From Melampsora larici-populina 98AG31 (Eukaryota > Basidiomycota > Pucciniomycetes > Pucciniales > Melampsoraceae): DNA of 64,000 bases. Under the pieces are notes generated by a model. That model was not told the DNA's origin. It ran no database searches and saw nothing but the letters and a program-made list of their open reading frames with translations. Location of the stretch: positions 855,323 to 919,322 of the forward strand of contig NW_006768784.1 of NCBI RefSeq assembly GCF_000204055.1. Direction: 5' to 3'. Each line of letters starts with the position of its first letter. Positions within the stretch are counted from its first letter, which is position 1. The translations under genes were made by a program, and so were the position numbers. Below, piece by piece: positions 1 to 11,450 of the stretch.

Positions 1-427
1 TGGGGGGTTTCTGACTATTGAGACCGGTAATAAAACCACAAAGATTTGTTGTAAAGCTTATCTTCTTGGTTAGACCTCTTGCTAGCAACATTGATTGATA
101 GATTGATATTTTTTGAAGTAAGGGAGTTAGTAGAGGTCCAAATTAAAGCAGAGATCACGGTTACAAGTGTTGAAAGCCAATCAAGACTACAACGGTTGTG
201 ACAGGTGAAGAAGAGATGTCAAGGTTTCTATTAACTAGTCTAAGAGTTGTGTTTGTTGTTATGTGTGATGTTTCTTTCAGTTTCCCAACAAATGTTGTAG
301 TTGATCAGTCCCAATGAGTTTGATTCAAAGTTGATTAGATATATATGTTATCGTGTTCCCTCTATCTTATTCTCTTTCCTCACTAACTTTTATATCTGTA
401 AAGGTACTAATGTTGTTACAATACTAG

Positions 428-805
428 ATTCCGTTAGATCAACTTCTGAGCCTTCTTTCGCTCTTAACTCACATTCTTGTTTTTATATTTACCTCCAATA
501 ACTTAGGTAGATATTATATAATCTTATCAATTACTTTCATTCTCTATTTCTCATTACTTTCATTCTCTATTTCTCATTAATTTCTTTCTCTCGTTTTGTT
601 CTTGTTGTCTTTCAGGTTAGGCCCAAGTCTGCAATACTTGTGGTAGTCGGAGAAGTGTGCTCACGTTAAGCACAATCATATTAGGTTAGCTACTATTGAA
701 ATTAATTTATCTATTGGAAAGAGAATTCCGTTAGATCAACTTCTGAGCCTTCTTTTGCTCTTAACTCACATTCTCATTTTTATATTTACCTCCAATAACT
801 TAGGT
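428..805 (+). repeat. Direct repeat pair, about 80 bp
   Basis: Two nearly identical copies lie at about 428-508 and 725-805, both starting in ATTCCGTTAGATC and ending in CCTCCAATAACTTAGG. They differ at a few bases only. The second copy runs straight into the 69-bp tandem units described next, so the two repeats were probably duplicated together. A short local duplication (TCATTCTCTATTTCTCATTA, about 537-578) lies between them. No coding potential was recognised. Confidence 0.8.
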
Positions 806-943
806 TAGTCCCAAGTCTGCAATACTTGTGGTAGTTGGAGAAGTGTGCTCACGTCAAGCACAATCATATTAGGTTAGTCCCAAGTCTGCAATACTTGTGG
901 TAGTTGGAGAAGTGTGCTCACGTTAAGCACAATCATATTAGGT
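613..943 (+). repeat. 69-bp tandem/dispersed repeat units
   Basis: A unit containing AGGTTAGTCCCAAGTCTGCA and GAGAAGTGTGCTCACGT occurs once at 613-681 and twice head-to-tail at 801-869 and 870-938, with a five-base start of a further unit to 943. The period is 69 bp and the copies differ at only a few positions. The ~80-bp repeat separates the first unit from the tandem pair. It resembles a small minisatellite or the end of a larger repeat array cut by the window edge. Confidence 0.8.
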
Positions 944-2640
944 CTTACGGTGTCTCAAGCCATTTACAACAAGAACAGAAAGTGTGTTTGTGAACCGGGT
1001 TGATTGGCTATATGTCAGCTAGGCAATTATGTTTGGTATATGTGATGGTGATCAGTGGTGGGTTTTGTGCCACATTGTGCAAGAAATTATTGGTAGCATG
1101 TATTTTGATAGGCCTGCTGAGTTATTGACAAGTGAGAGTTGGCTTGAGCTGTGTTGGTTTAGATTTGATACTGGATGGGTCAAGTGTATGTATGAGAAGA
1201 AAACTGAATGTGATCCATCTGAGCCATACATAGGCTATAAGCAGGCCTGTATACTTGTTTAACACAAATAAAACACAATCAGATTTCTTTCAAATCACTT
1301 TGTGTGTAAATGTCAACATGCCATATGAGAACAGAGATGGTGACAGTGTATACATCACCCCTGGGGCCAGACTGGATCACACTACATACACTGTAGTGAT
1401 CTTTTGGCCCATGGGGGTGCTGTATCTTTTCTGTGCCCACTTGTACACTAGTAACTGACATCTTTTATCTTCTAGCCCATCAAGATGGAATGAAGAGATG
1501 ATAATTGAGGATTATTCTTCACATAGATTTCTATGAGGTTACTTCTTGGATGGTATCAATCACAGATGCTGTTCACTGGCCATCAAATCTAGTTTTGACG
1601 CAGAAACTTTTCTGGATGGGCCATTGTTGGATGAAGACATTGATGCTGCTTGTGCGCTTAAGCAGTACCATTAATTTTTTTACAATTAATACTCCAATTG
1701 AAGTTCACAATCTTGAAACACTTTTGATCAAACACCCAAACAGACCATTTGTTGCCTTGGTTCTCAAAGTTTTACATGTAGGTTTTTGGCTGACTTCATC
1801 TTTACCTTGCGCTTTGTCTGAAGTTGTGGATGGACCAAATCACATCTTGTATGAAACTTATGAGAATTCTGGACAATCAATGTCAAGAAGAGATTGAGAA
1901 AGGGAGGTATTCAGCCAAATTCTCTACTTTTTTTTGCCAGACATGAAGGTCATCCCGCTACTTGTGACCTCTAAAAGAGATTCATTAGAGATACAGATGT
2001 GCTCCATTGAGATGAAGTATAAGACCTTTTTAGAGGCTTTCACAAGACCCATGGATATTTGTTGCCAGAGACCTACACAAGGCATGAGCAAAGGGAAATA
2101 CTAAGAGAAAAAATTATGAGCACATGGTCCTGGAAGTGAAAAAGATTTGGGCTACATAACATTTTTTTCTCTTGCAAAAAAAACTAGTATTCTAGGTTTC
2201 AAAAAAGTGAGATTCTACTTTTGAACTTTGAGTGCCCTTAATGTTTCTTTAGCCTTACACATCATAATCCATGGTGTTTGGCCTTTTTATTTCAGTGGTC
2301 TTCTCAAGTTGTTGGGTTTGGTTGAATTCATACTGATAAATATTTTTTGTTTGTTAATTATTCACTTCCTTTCCTACTTCACCACTATTCCCGTACGCTG
2401 GTTAGATGGGTTGGAGAGGGCGTATTTCTTTATCATTCAAGTGATATCAAAAGACTGTTTTTGTTTTGGCATTTCCACCTATTTCCACTCTATGTAAACA
2501 GATAGTAAGTTAAGTAGTAGGATTTTATTTACTAAGTGTAAAGTGTGTATGTAAATTTTAAGATTGTGATCCAGATTGAGTTTTTGTAAGTTTAGTTTTG
2601 AAGTCACATGACGATTACATAAGATAACTTAAATCTAAAT
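944..2640. other. No recognisable gene
   Basis: AT-rich sequence with scattered short reading frames (1029-1262, 1505-1897, 2228-2497) that match nothing I recognise and lack convincing splice or start context. A hairpin at 1350-1431 is listed separately. The last ~200 bases before 2753 are A/C-rich and probably serve as the leader and promoter of the downstream eIF4E-like gene. Confidence 0.5.
1350..1431. repeat. Imperfect 80-bp hairpin
   Basis: The outer arms contain ATCACCCCTGGGGCCAG on the left and TTGGCCCATGGGGGTG on the right, which pair with small bulges. The inner arms (GATCAC..TACA and TGTAGTGATC) continue the stem to a short loop. It may be a very small MITE or a structured RNA; nothing in the sequence separates the two. 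Confidence 0.5.
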
Positions 2641-2752
2641 CAAAATAAATTCAAACCACAGTCAGAGTGTCAATCAGAACAGAAAATAAAAATCACAACA
2701 ACTATCACTTCATCATCAAAAACTGATATCAACTCATTCATATCCCATCACC

Positions 2753-4229
2753 ATGTCATCTTCCCCATCATCGATCAAACCATCCATCAATCATTCAAAA
2801 TCACTTCAACAAACTCTAACTACCAATCCAAAATCACATCTCTCATCATCATCTAACTTCAATACGACCAGTTCATCATCTAATCCTATCACAACCTTAG
2901 CACACTTACCACGTAAACCAACCAATCCAAACCTACGAATCCATCATCCTTCAAACCCATCAAGTTTAAACTCTAGTAATCTGTCGAGTACTAATCCTTC
3001 ATCTTCTCCTACTAGTTTTAATAAAACAGGCTTAGGATTCGGAAGAATAGGTTTAGTAGAAACTCCTATGAACCATCAGATTCAAACCACAAACGCTCAA
3101 TCAGCTTACAACAATGAGTCTAAGAAGAAACCCTTTCATCATCATTTAAAACCTTCTCATCATTCTCCTCCTACTACTAGAAGATTAGGATCGTTTAATT
3201 CTTTGGCTTCTTTACCTATCCTTTCAAAAGATTCAAACAAATTGCTGGCAGATGATCTGATCAATCAACCCACTGCTTCTTCTTCTCCTTCACAACAACA
3301 ACAAGATTTACATCCGTTGAGATTCGAATGGGTCTTTTGGATCTTACATAGATCTCCTAATAAAAAGATGAATGAAGAAGAGTTTGGTAAAGCTATGAAA
3401 AGATTAGGATCATGCAATTCAGTAAGATTTTCTCAAGATTCGAGACCCAAAGCTTAATTTAACTAATTCAAATCCTCTTTTTTTTTAAATAATCATAGGT
3501 CGAAACCTTTTATCCATTATACTTACATCTCAAAAGACCATCACTTCAAACCCCAATAGCCGACATCCATCTATTCAGCAACCCCATCAAACCAGTCTGG
3601 GAAGACCCGAACAATGTGAAAGGAGGCAAATGGACGATCCGTTTACGTAAAGGATTATCCGATCGGTTATGGGAATCTTTGGTGTTTAGTTTAATTGGTG
3701 GAGGGATTGAGAAATTAATTCATTCTGCTTCTACGGAATCGAATAAAGGAGAAGAAGGAATCGAAACTCAAGAGATTTGTGGAGCTGTTTTGAGTATTAG
3801 AAAAGATGAGGATTTGATGACTGTTTGGCATAGGAATGGAGATAATCAGTTATCGGGTGATGGTAAGATAGCTAAGAAAGTCAAGTTGAGTTCAAAAACA
3901 CACAACAAAAAAAACCGTTTCTTTTTCTTTTCAAAACACTGATTGATGGTTTTGATTTTTGATTTTTTGGGGGGGTTTTTAGACTAGCCATCCAAACTGT
4001 TTTACAACTACCATTAAACTGTAATTTGGTTTACAAATTAAATGCCGATAGTTTAGCCAATGGAGTAGGACAGAAACTAACGATTTCAACAGGCACTACA
4101 ATAACTACAACTACAGGTCAAGTTGGAAATCAAGGACATTCTAGACTTCAACAACAAAGATCTTTGAATAGGAAACGTGAAAGTCTTATGGGAACAGGAG
4201 GAGGAGGAGGAAGTAGTGTGGAAAATTGA
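2753..4229 (+). CDS. eIF4E-family cap-binding protein, class II/4EHP-like
   Basis: Exons 2753-3421, 3499-3862 and 3988-4229 join in phase to 424 aa. The first ~186 residues are a low-complexity Ser/Asn/Pro/His-rich extension. The cap-binding core starts at HPLRFEWVFW (residue 187) and continues through GTCNSV-type and VETFYPLYLHLKRP blocks to KPVWEDPNNVKGGKWTIRLR and EICGAVLSIR. This order matches eIF4E, and the KGGKWTIRLRKGL..LWE stretch is closest to metazoan 4EHP (eIF4E2). The Trp-Glu pair that stacks on and contacts the cap (human W102/E103) is kept. The other cap-stacking position (W56, Tyr in 4EHP) falls on Phe of EEEFGKAM, and the dorsal eIF4G-binding Trp (W73) is Tyr in VETFY. Known family role: binding the mRNA 5' cap, either for initiation or, in class II proteins, often repression. 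The C-terminal 40 residues are Gly/Gln/Arg-rich. The intron-2 ends were chosen because they are the only pair that keeps phase. Confidence 0.9.
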
Positions 4230-5421
4230 TGGAACTTTAAGAAAAAAGGGAAGGAAATGGAGTGATGGATTTGTGGATTTGGGGGGGTTGGGACAATGAA
4301 ATATACCGAGAGAAAAGTTTTGTAGAAGAAGAAGAAAGAAGTTGAATCTCTTTACATATATATATATATGTCTACTTGAAGTTTTTTTTTCTTATTATCC
4401 TCGAAAAAAAAAGTTTTTTTTTTTTGATAGAAGAAGAAAACGAAAGAAAAAAAACAACAAGGAAGTTTATGATTTTATTTTCTTTTGTTTTTCTTTTTTT
4501 TTTGGATTTTTTTTTGAAAAAGGATTTTTAAAGAGGATTATAAGAGATTGATTATAAAGAAAGTTTGATTATGAAACTTGAGATTAACATGAGATTAAAA
4601 GGATTAGATGAAAGAAAAGAGAGAAGATGGTGTGTGAATGATCAGAAACTCAAAAAAGATCTTCAAGAGTAACGTAGGTAATAGAAATCTAATCATCCTG
4701 GGATTTGATGAGAGAGATTTCTCATTTCCTACACTTTGGTTTAGGTCCATTTTGAATTTCTTATAAATTCAAAGTTGATATATAGATGGATGTAAAGCTT
4801 TCTTCTCTATGGAAATTGATGAACAAGTATTTGTTGAAGTGTTTTATTACTGAGAATTTATTGATTGAAATTTTACATTTTGAGCAGTTGAACCTGATCA
4901 TGAATGTATGAGAGATTGAGCCAAGTGGTATATGAAAGAGGATAGAAGTACAAGCAGCTATGACGTTTGTGAGCAATTTTGACACATCAACAATACGAAT
5001 GCCTGATAAGCCGCAAAGTAAGAAGAGTTTGAGAATCAAAGTTGTTAAGCATGTAATATATATGATCATCTCATGTAATGGCCCTGGGTGATGGCAAGGG
5101 GCAAAGGTAATGGATCAAGATAAAACAAAGAAAACTATTTAATAAGAAATGTGATCTCACATATTGAGATCGAAGCATATATCTTGACATTATAAATAAT
5201 ATCTGAGCCTCGAATTAATATATCAGACATATTATATTTGTACAGAAAAGAAAATATTCAGCATGACCCCCAAACCAATCTAGATTTCACCGCACAACAC
5301 AATCTCCAAAACTTTAAACAAAATCAAATCGATTCCCCAATGTTTGTAATAAAAATAGATGACTGAAAATTACAACATTTCCTTCAAGAGAATTTATCGA
5401 TGTAGAATTTTTTTCAAAGTT
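4230..5421. other. Intergenic, low-complexity T/A tracts
   Basis: Starts as the 3' flank of the eIF4E-like gene, with long T-rich and GAAGAA-rich tracts at 4380-4520. The rest is AT-rich without a supported gene. Reading frames at 4342-4551 and 4761-5069 have biased composition and no recognisable domain. The right part, up to 5421, is the 3' flank of the reverse-strand phosphatase gene, so two convergent genes share this spacer. Confidence 0.6.
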
Positions 5422-6921
5422 TCAAAAAGGGAATTCGACTACTCTAGTATGTTGAGCAAGGACTTGTTTAAGTTTACCTTCTTGTAATCCATGTACGATT
5501 TCACTTTCATGCCATATTGGATGATTGGTTTCTGGATTCGGTTTAGGATCAAGTGTAAGAGTATATTGGATTTCTAAAGCAGATAATGCACCTCCATAAG
5601 CCGAAGAAATACCTAAAAGAAAAATCAATGAAAACAAGATTTCAATTTGTTTTTCCGTCTTCGTTAAGAGTTGTCTGTTTGAAGAGAAAAATCGAGCAGG
5701 GGTTTTTTCCCGTTCATCTCACTTACCTGTATCAATTAATAAAATTTTACCTTGACATCTACCCAAGATTCCTTTAAACTGAGGTGTATGACCCATCACC
5801 AATCTTCTAACATTCAAAAGATTAATCGTCTTTTCAATCTGATCACAAATCATTTCTTCATTCTCTTCTAATGCATATGATCTTTCCCAAAGTGGACCAT
5901 GAGAAGAATAAAACATCTTTTCTTCCATTGTTGTATCTGATGGTAATCCACCAGTGGGTTTTGGATTTTGTAAGCTTCGGTTTAAGAAAGATTGACCGAT
6001 CCTATTGATTTCGCTGATTCCAATCTTTGCATACTCAGGTGTGATTCCTCCATGTACAAAAGCTATGGCTGAGTTCAAGAATGGGTTTGGCTTAGATGAT
6101 TTATCTTGAAAGGTTTCGAAATATGTTGAAGGATCGATGGGTACTTGGTTTAGATTTGAATCGGTTGAAAGTATATATGGAACTCGGGCCGTTGTGTTAT
6201 AATTCTTTAACCAGCTTTCTCCTATCCATCCTTCTGACGACATTAATTTCCTTCGATTCTTTTTACCTCCAAACGTTTCGATATCTTCTTCTGTTACATA
6301 CCTCCAATCTCCTAATGCGTTCATATACTATCAAACAAACATCATCAAATGTTAAGAGTCTGATCAGAGCTTGGGAAATACGATCAAGTCTTCAATGAGA
6401 AAGAAAAGGTTCGACTAACTTCATGGTTTCCAAGTAAACTAACAACAGCTCCTCCAGCAGCTTTAGCTTCATTCCTTAACCTATCCATCAACTAAATCAA
6501 AAAAAAATCGAACCATTAAGAAAAAATAGATCAGTGTTGTGAAGAATTAAATCTTCACCTGAATGATATGAAACAACTCAACTTGATAAAGAACAATAGT
6601 ATCTCTACCTCTATCCACAATATCACCAGTTTGAACCAAGACGGTTTTCTTTCCAATCCATTTATTTCTCATATCAATCAATTCAGCTAACCTCAAGACT
6701 CTAACCGCATGAGGTAAATCTCCATGTAAATCTCCTATTGCTACTACTCTTTGTTTATGTTTCGTTATTGTTGTTGATGAAGAAGATGAAGAAGAAGAAG
6801 TTGAAGTGGTTTGATTTCTGTTTAGGATTGATTTGGTGGATGAAAAGTATGGTTTCCATATGTATTGATAACTTATTATGAGTGTTGTGATTATGATTAG
6901 TATCCTACGAGAACGTGACAT
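5422..6921 (-). CDS. Membrane-anchored metallophosphatase (Shewanella-like phosphatase type)
   Basis: Exons (transcript order) 6921-6559, 6491-6420, 6327-5727 and 5612-5422 join to 408 aa. Residues 7-23 are a hydrophobic stretch after MSRSRR, followed by a Ser-rich linker (36-53). This is the layout of a type II signal anchor with the enzyme on the lumenal side. The metal-site motifs of calcineurin-like phosphoesterases appear in order: GDLHGD (63-68), GDIVDRG (99-105), GNHE (142-145, ending exactly at an exon boundary), HGG (237-239) and GHTP (324-327). The GDLHGD plus YMNALGDWRYV pattern is that of Shewanella-like protein phosphatases, a PPP-family branch known from bacteria, plants and fungi. 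Expected chemistry: two-metal phosphoester hydrolysis; the substrate is not evident. All three introns (67, 92 and 114 bp) have GT-AG ends. Alternative: another ApaH/PPN2-like metallophosphatase. Confidence 0.88.
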
Positions 6922-9197
6922 TATGAATGAGCTTGGGTTCTGGTTTGATGAACTTGAAGTGGTTATCTACTGGGTATTTTTTCGAGGTTGATTGATCGAT
7001 TTGAGGTTTCTTTTAGTCAGATCAACTTTGACAGAGAGTATATACATACATACAAACCTCGTTAAAAGCATATCTAACGATCGAGAACTTCAGCTAGCCT
7101 TATAAAGTGAGGAATATGCAAATAACACATGGGCCAGTGCATGGGAATCGGATGAGGAATAATTTTGGGTTCGAGTTTCATTTGGTGATTTTAAATTTGA
7201 TGAAATAAATTAGACGTGGCTAAAATCCTAAGATCTGTTTTTTTTTCTGAAGTGGTGAGAGGAAACAATACACTGCCAAAAAAAAAACCGTACCCTGACC
7301 ACCCGCTAGTAAATTTGACCGTATAGGGTTATTCAAAAAAGCTGTTGATGGTGAGTGTGGTGAAGCACCGGTGGAGGACAGTTGCCATGGTGAGAATTTT
7401 GGTCAACAAAGCTTTGTCTAGGTAGGTTTGTATTCTGGTGATCATCACTTCAATCATTGGCTAGAGTGCATCACTTGCTGTTGAGTTCTTGTTCCTACAA
7501 CTTTGCTTGCAATTGAACATACTGAGGTATTACCATTGCACCAGTTGGTATATTACCCTCCATCTTCTTGGTGATTGTCAAGAATGGATGATTGAAATAC
7601 AAAAAGCACCTTAAAACAGGAAAACAGATTATAACTTGGGTTGGTTGATAACTTGATTCTTCATGGACACGTTGAGGTGTTTGGCCTCAAGCGCTGCCCA
7701 GCACCATCCATATAGCTTTGCTTTGAGTCTAATGTATTGGATAGAAGCTCACAACCATAGATTGGTCAGATGTGAACAAGGTCATGCTTTGCAGAGCAGC
7801 CAGACACACATGCCTTGATTGGATGTGAGGTTATTAAATTTGAGAGCCTTTGTGGAGACAAAGGCATCCAGAGCTCCATTGGTTTTCTTCTGTGCAGCTT
7901 CTTCTGGAGTTTGGAGCTTGGCAACTGAAAGAGGTATCTTTAGTCACTGTGCTCAAGCTCAAAGTTGTCTTGGACATCCTGCAGTGGATTGACCATCCTG
8001 AGTCAATCCGTCTCAGTGCACTTTGAGGTTGGCTGTTGGGTTAATGTAACTGATCCATACTGGTTAATTTTGTCATGGGTACACGATGAACATGGATAAA
8101 CAATGTGGAATAAAATGAAATCAAGAATTACATCATTAGCTTTGCTGTGGAACAGTATTCCAAAGTACGCCAGTAGGGTGTCAGTCTTCTCTGCCTTGTA
8201 GAGATTGGTATGTTTTTGTTTTCACACTTGTTGGTTTTCCTTGTCTGAATCAGCTCAAAGGACCACTTTTGTGATATGCTGAGAAGAGCTCTTGAAAACT
8301 TGAAGATTCAGTATTAGGAAAGAACCAATCACCAGCTTGGTTTGATCATGTTATTGAATTGACTTACTTCATTGGTGCTTGTGGTCTTCTGGATTCTTCT
8401 GTGCTTTGCTGTTTTTGGGACAACAACTCAGGACAAATTTGACCACTCTAATTCTCATCTTTGGAATCAACAATTACTGTTACTTTCTTCTTGAAAGTTG
8501 CTTTTGGTGGACCTTGGTGAATGGAAACTCTTTGGTGGCTATTGGGGAAGGTACAATCATTTTATTGGACATAGGAATGTGGTTTCTTTGAGGCCGGCTA
8601 GGGGTGGCTGGTGTTGGAATACAGGATGAGGATGAAGTGAAATTGAGTTGAGATAGTTACAAACTTGTAGGCATGACTGATAATTGGATAAAAACATAGT
8701 TGAACATCTGTATGAAGTTTCCAACCAATAACCACCAAGTAGGATTAGTGATCATGATTGAAGATGATGAGGAATTGTAGATGATGAAAAAAAATTGGGA
8801 GAAAGGTAGAGACATGAGAAATCATGAGACAAGAGAGACAAGAGATGGTGGATTATAAAAACCACAAGGGTTGAACTTGGACTTACCATCAGGACATTCA
8901 TGTCCATGGCAATGCTATGCCTATGTCCCCTTGTGTCCATCCTGCAGCACAATTGACTGCAATTTGTGCTAAGTAGTTGTTTTTGGTGGTTATTCCTGCA
9001 AAAATCTTGTGTATATTGGGAAAGCTTGGCCCTTGTGCTTCCTTAACACGACATAGAGCTACTGTAATGGGGTGCAAGGCTGATGTGCAACTTGAAAAAT
9101 AACATCTTGTTATCCAATGGGGCTGACATAACTTAAAAAAGCCCGTTAACAAGAGCTCTTTTGAGACACATTAAGTTTTCAGATAATGTTTTGCTTA
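6922..9197. other. No gene recognised; probable degraded repeat
   Basis: 6922-7120 is the likely promoter of the phosphatase gene, with a TATATACATACATAC stretch near 7040. From about 7290 to 9190 base composition is more even, with many TTGG/TGGT runs, and reads like an old decayed transposable element. Stop codons interrupt all frames. The longest frames (8379-8591 +, 8898-9152 -) show no domain I recognise, and no terminal repeats were found. Confidence 0.4.
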
Positions 9198-9648
9198 CAC
9201 CGCAGGAATTAATTAGTTCAAAACCCGATTGAACCGAGTTTCGGTGTCCGGGTTTGAAATTTCCTTGAATCGTGAATTTCGTTCACAATTCGTTTGCAAT
9301 AGGTTTGCCAATTGCCCTTGAGCGGTACTCTGTTGGCCCCGCGTATGTATGTACAGCTACAACATACAACAACAACCCCATTTCCGACCATTGAGCCATC
9401 TTTCCTTTGTCATGCATCCTCAGTCTTGATGCTCTGCATATCGGCGAATCTGTGGTGACTGTTGTTTAAAGGCGTTGTTGTTGTATGATGTAGCTGTGCA
9501 TACACGGGGCGAGCAGAGTACCGCTCAAGGGAAATCGGCAAACGTATTGCAGACAAATTGTGAACAAAATTCATGATTCGAGGAAATTTTGAACCCGGAC
9601 ACCGAAATTTGGTTCAATCGGGGTTCAAACTAATTAATTCCCGTGGTG
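9198..9648. mobile_element. 451-bp MITE, PIF/Harbinger-like (TTA duplication)
   Basis: The two halves form a long inverted repeat of about 180 bp per arm (roughly 9198-9379 and 9465-9648). The left end begins CACCGCAGGAATTAATTAG and the right end, reversed, reads CACCACGGGAATTAATTAG. Inner arms match as well, for example GAGCGGTACTCTGTTGG against its complement near 9510-9525. TTA flanks both ends (9195-9197 and 9649-9651). A 3-bp TTA/TAA duplication is the hallmark of PIF/Harbinger elements. It has no coding capacity, so it would need a transposase in trans. Its ends do not match the two Harbinger elements at 18-25 kb. Confidence 0.8.
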
Positions 9649-9651
9649 TTA

Positions 9652-10346
9652 GAGCTATGTGGGTCTTACGCTAGCATTACAAGCAACACTAATGCCTCAG
9701 TGTTGGCACACACTCCATCCACCAGCAGACTCAACAGCAAGTCTGCTGGTGACACTCAAAGTGCACCAGCTCTGTACTGTGCCCTAAATGTTGCCTCTGG
9801 ATCTAGTCTCACCACAAACTTACCCAATGATCTAGGTTTTAATCCTGAAAACTTGTCAACAGCCAACTACTTGAGTGACTCATATATGCCATGGTTACTT
9901 AAAAGCCACTCTAGGCTACCCTTGCACAGAGTGGTAGCCATTGTTACACAACTGCACCATTGCCACCACCCTTATGTACTGTCCTTGATTGTTGACCAAT
10001 CTTGACACTGCTCCAATATGCATTGACATTGACATTCCGCCTAGGGATACCATCTCACTCCCATTTTGGATATAAGTCTCGTTGAGTCGTGGATACGCGG
10101 GGCGGATTCTATCCGCCAAGCCGCGGAGGCCACGGGAGCAATTCATTGCCGGGTCACGGCTACACGGGTGTTGTTCTGTTTGTCTGTTTTGAGCGGCAGT
10201 AGGCGGCAGTATCTCCGCTTTGAAGTCTCGGAGCACTCAGTTTGGAATGCGCGTGCTGATTACCAATGCACCGACACTTGCTGTTATAACGGCACGCCCC
10301 TTCAAACTCAACTACTCATCCTCCTATCGCTATGCATTTTTTCAAG
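9652..10346. other. Flank of the RPA1 partial copy; GC-richer patch
   Basis: A reading frame at 9643-10005 on + is open but matches no family I recognise. About 10070-10270 is clearly richer in G+C than its surroundings. From about 10290 the sequence becomes alignable with the 5' flank of the complete RPA1 gene (CCCTTCAA onward, compare 25080), so this marks the left edge of the duplicated segment. Confidence 0.5.
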
Positions 10347-11450
10347 ATGAATTATCTGGTTTGAAATTCTACCTAATCTGCCATCTTTCACTATATCGTT
10401 TCCATAGACATCCAGAATTCATATTGACTTTTATAATATCTTCTATTCAACTTGATAGCTTACTGAAGGGGCCGTGCTCAAGCTTCATGAAGAACAAAAA
10501 GAAGATATACCCGATCTAGTTCTTCAAGTCCTTTCTCTCAAACCAGTTGGAGTTCCCAATGCTAGAGCAGCTACTGCCGGACCTCAACGATGGAGGTCAG
10601 TATCTCTCTTTCTCTTTCTATCTTCCCACCAGCAACACGTGATACTGATCACGTTTGTTTTTCATCTTTCTTGTTACACAGACTCATGATTTCAGATGGA
10701 GTTCATTTTATTACTGCTATGCTTTCAACCCAACTTAATCATTTGATAGATGAAGGAATGTTGCAAAGGATGTGTATTGTCAAACTACCCAGTTATACCA
10801 TCAATATGGTAGGAGAACGTCGAGTGGTGGTTTTATTGACTGTAGAAGTGATCGATAGTACTTGTACCAAAAAGATTGGTAATCCTACAGCATGTGGCGC
10901 ACCAGAGGATGGAGCGGCTCGTCCTGTAGTCGCCAAACCTGAACCCACAACTGAAGATACTGAACCGACGATAACTCCTTCTAAACCTAGTGTGCCAAAC
11001 TCTAATGCCAAACCATCGATGAACTCTTCTAATCGTCAAGTCGGACCTTATGTGATCCCGATCATGGATCTAAGTCCTGATTCCAATAAGTGAAGATCTT
11101 AATACCTCAATGTTATCCTAAAAGTCTTGTCATAATTCTAACATCTCTTTCCTAACAGTTTGGGAATCACCGCAAAAGAAGCACATAAATCCGACATCAA
11201 CCACTGTCATAACTCCAATATCCAGGAGCGAAGAGCTGTTGTATTGGACAAAGGACACCAACTTGCTGAGCGTGCTCTCAGACTTGAGGAAGAAGTCAAG
11301 AGAAGTAAGGTGTATAATGATGACATGAATATCATTATGACTTCAGTTGACACGTGTCCAGATGAACAATCAAGAGAGATCCTCAGATTAATGAAAGCAA
11401 GATTATTGAGGAAGTACAGAGAGGCAGAAGGTGTACAGGATGATCACTAG
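10347..11450 (+). CDS. Chimeric gene: RPA1 N-terminal OB fold fused to transposon SANT-type C-terminus
   Basis: Exons 10347-10358, 10459-10595, 10682-11089 and 11159-11450 join to an open 282-aa protein. Exons 1-3 copy the same exons of RPA1 at 25133 with identical lengths (12, 137 and 408 nt) and the same splice sites. They encode the RPA70 N-terminal OB fold (LTEGAVLKLHEEQ, then LMISDGVHFITAML) and the linker. Exon 4 starts like RPA1 exon 4 (KSDINHCHN against KSDIKHWHN), but after about 11213 it switches to a charged helical segment. That segment ends CPDEQSREILRLMKARLLRK, which resembles the C-terminus of the Harbinger partner protein at 20008 (CPDEISKRILRGLKEEV). All joins keep phase and there is no internal stop. 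The DNA-binding OB folds of RPA1 and its zinc ribbon are absent. If expressed, it could compete for partners of the RPA70 N-terminus; that is inference. Confidence 0.75.
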
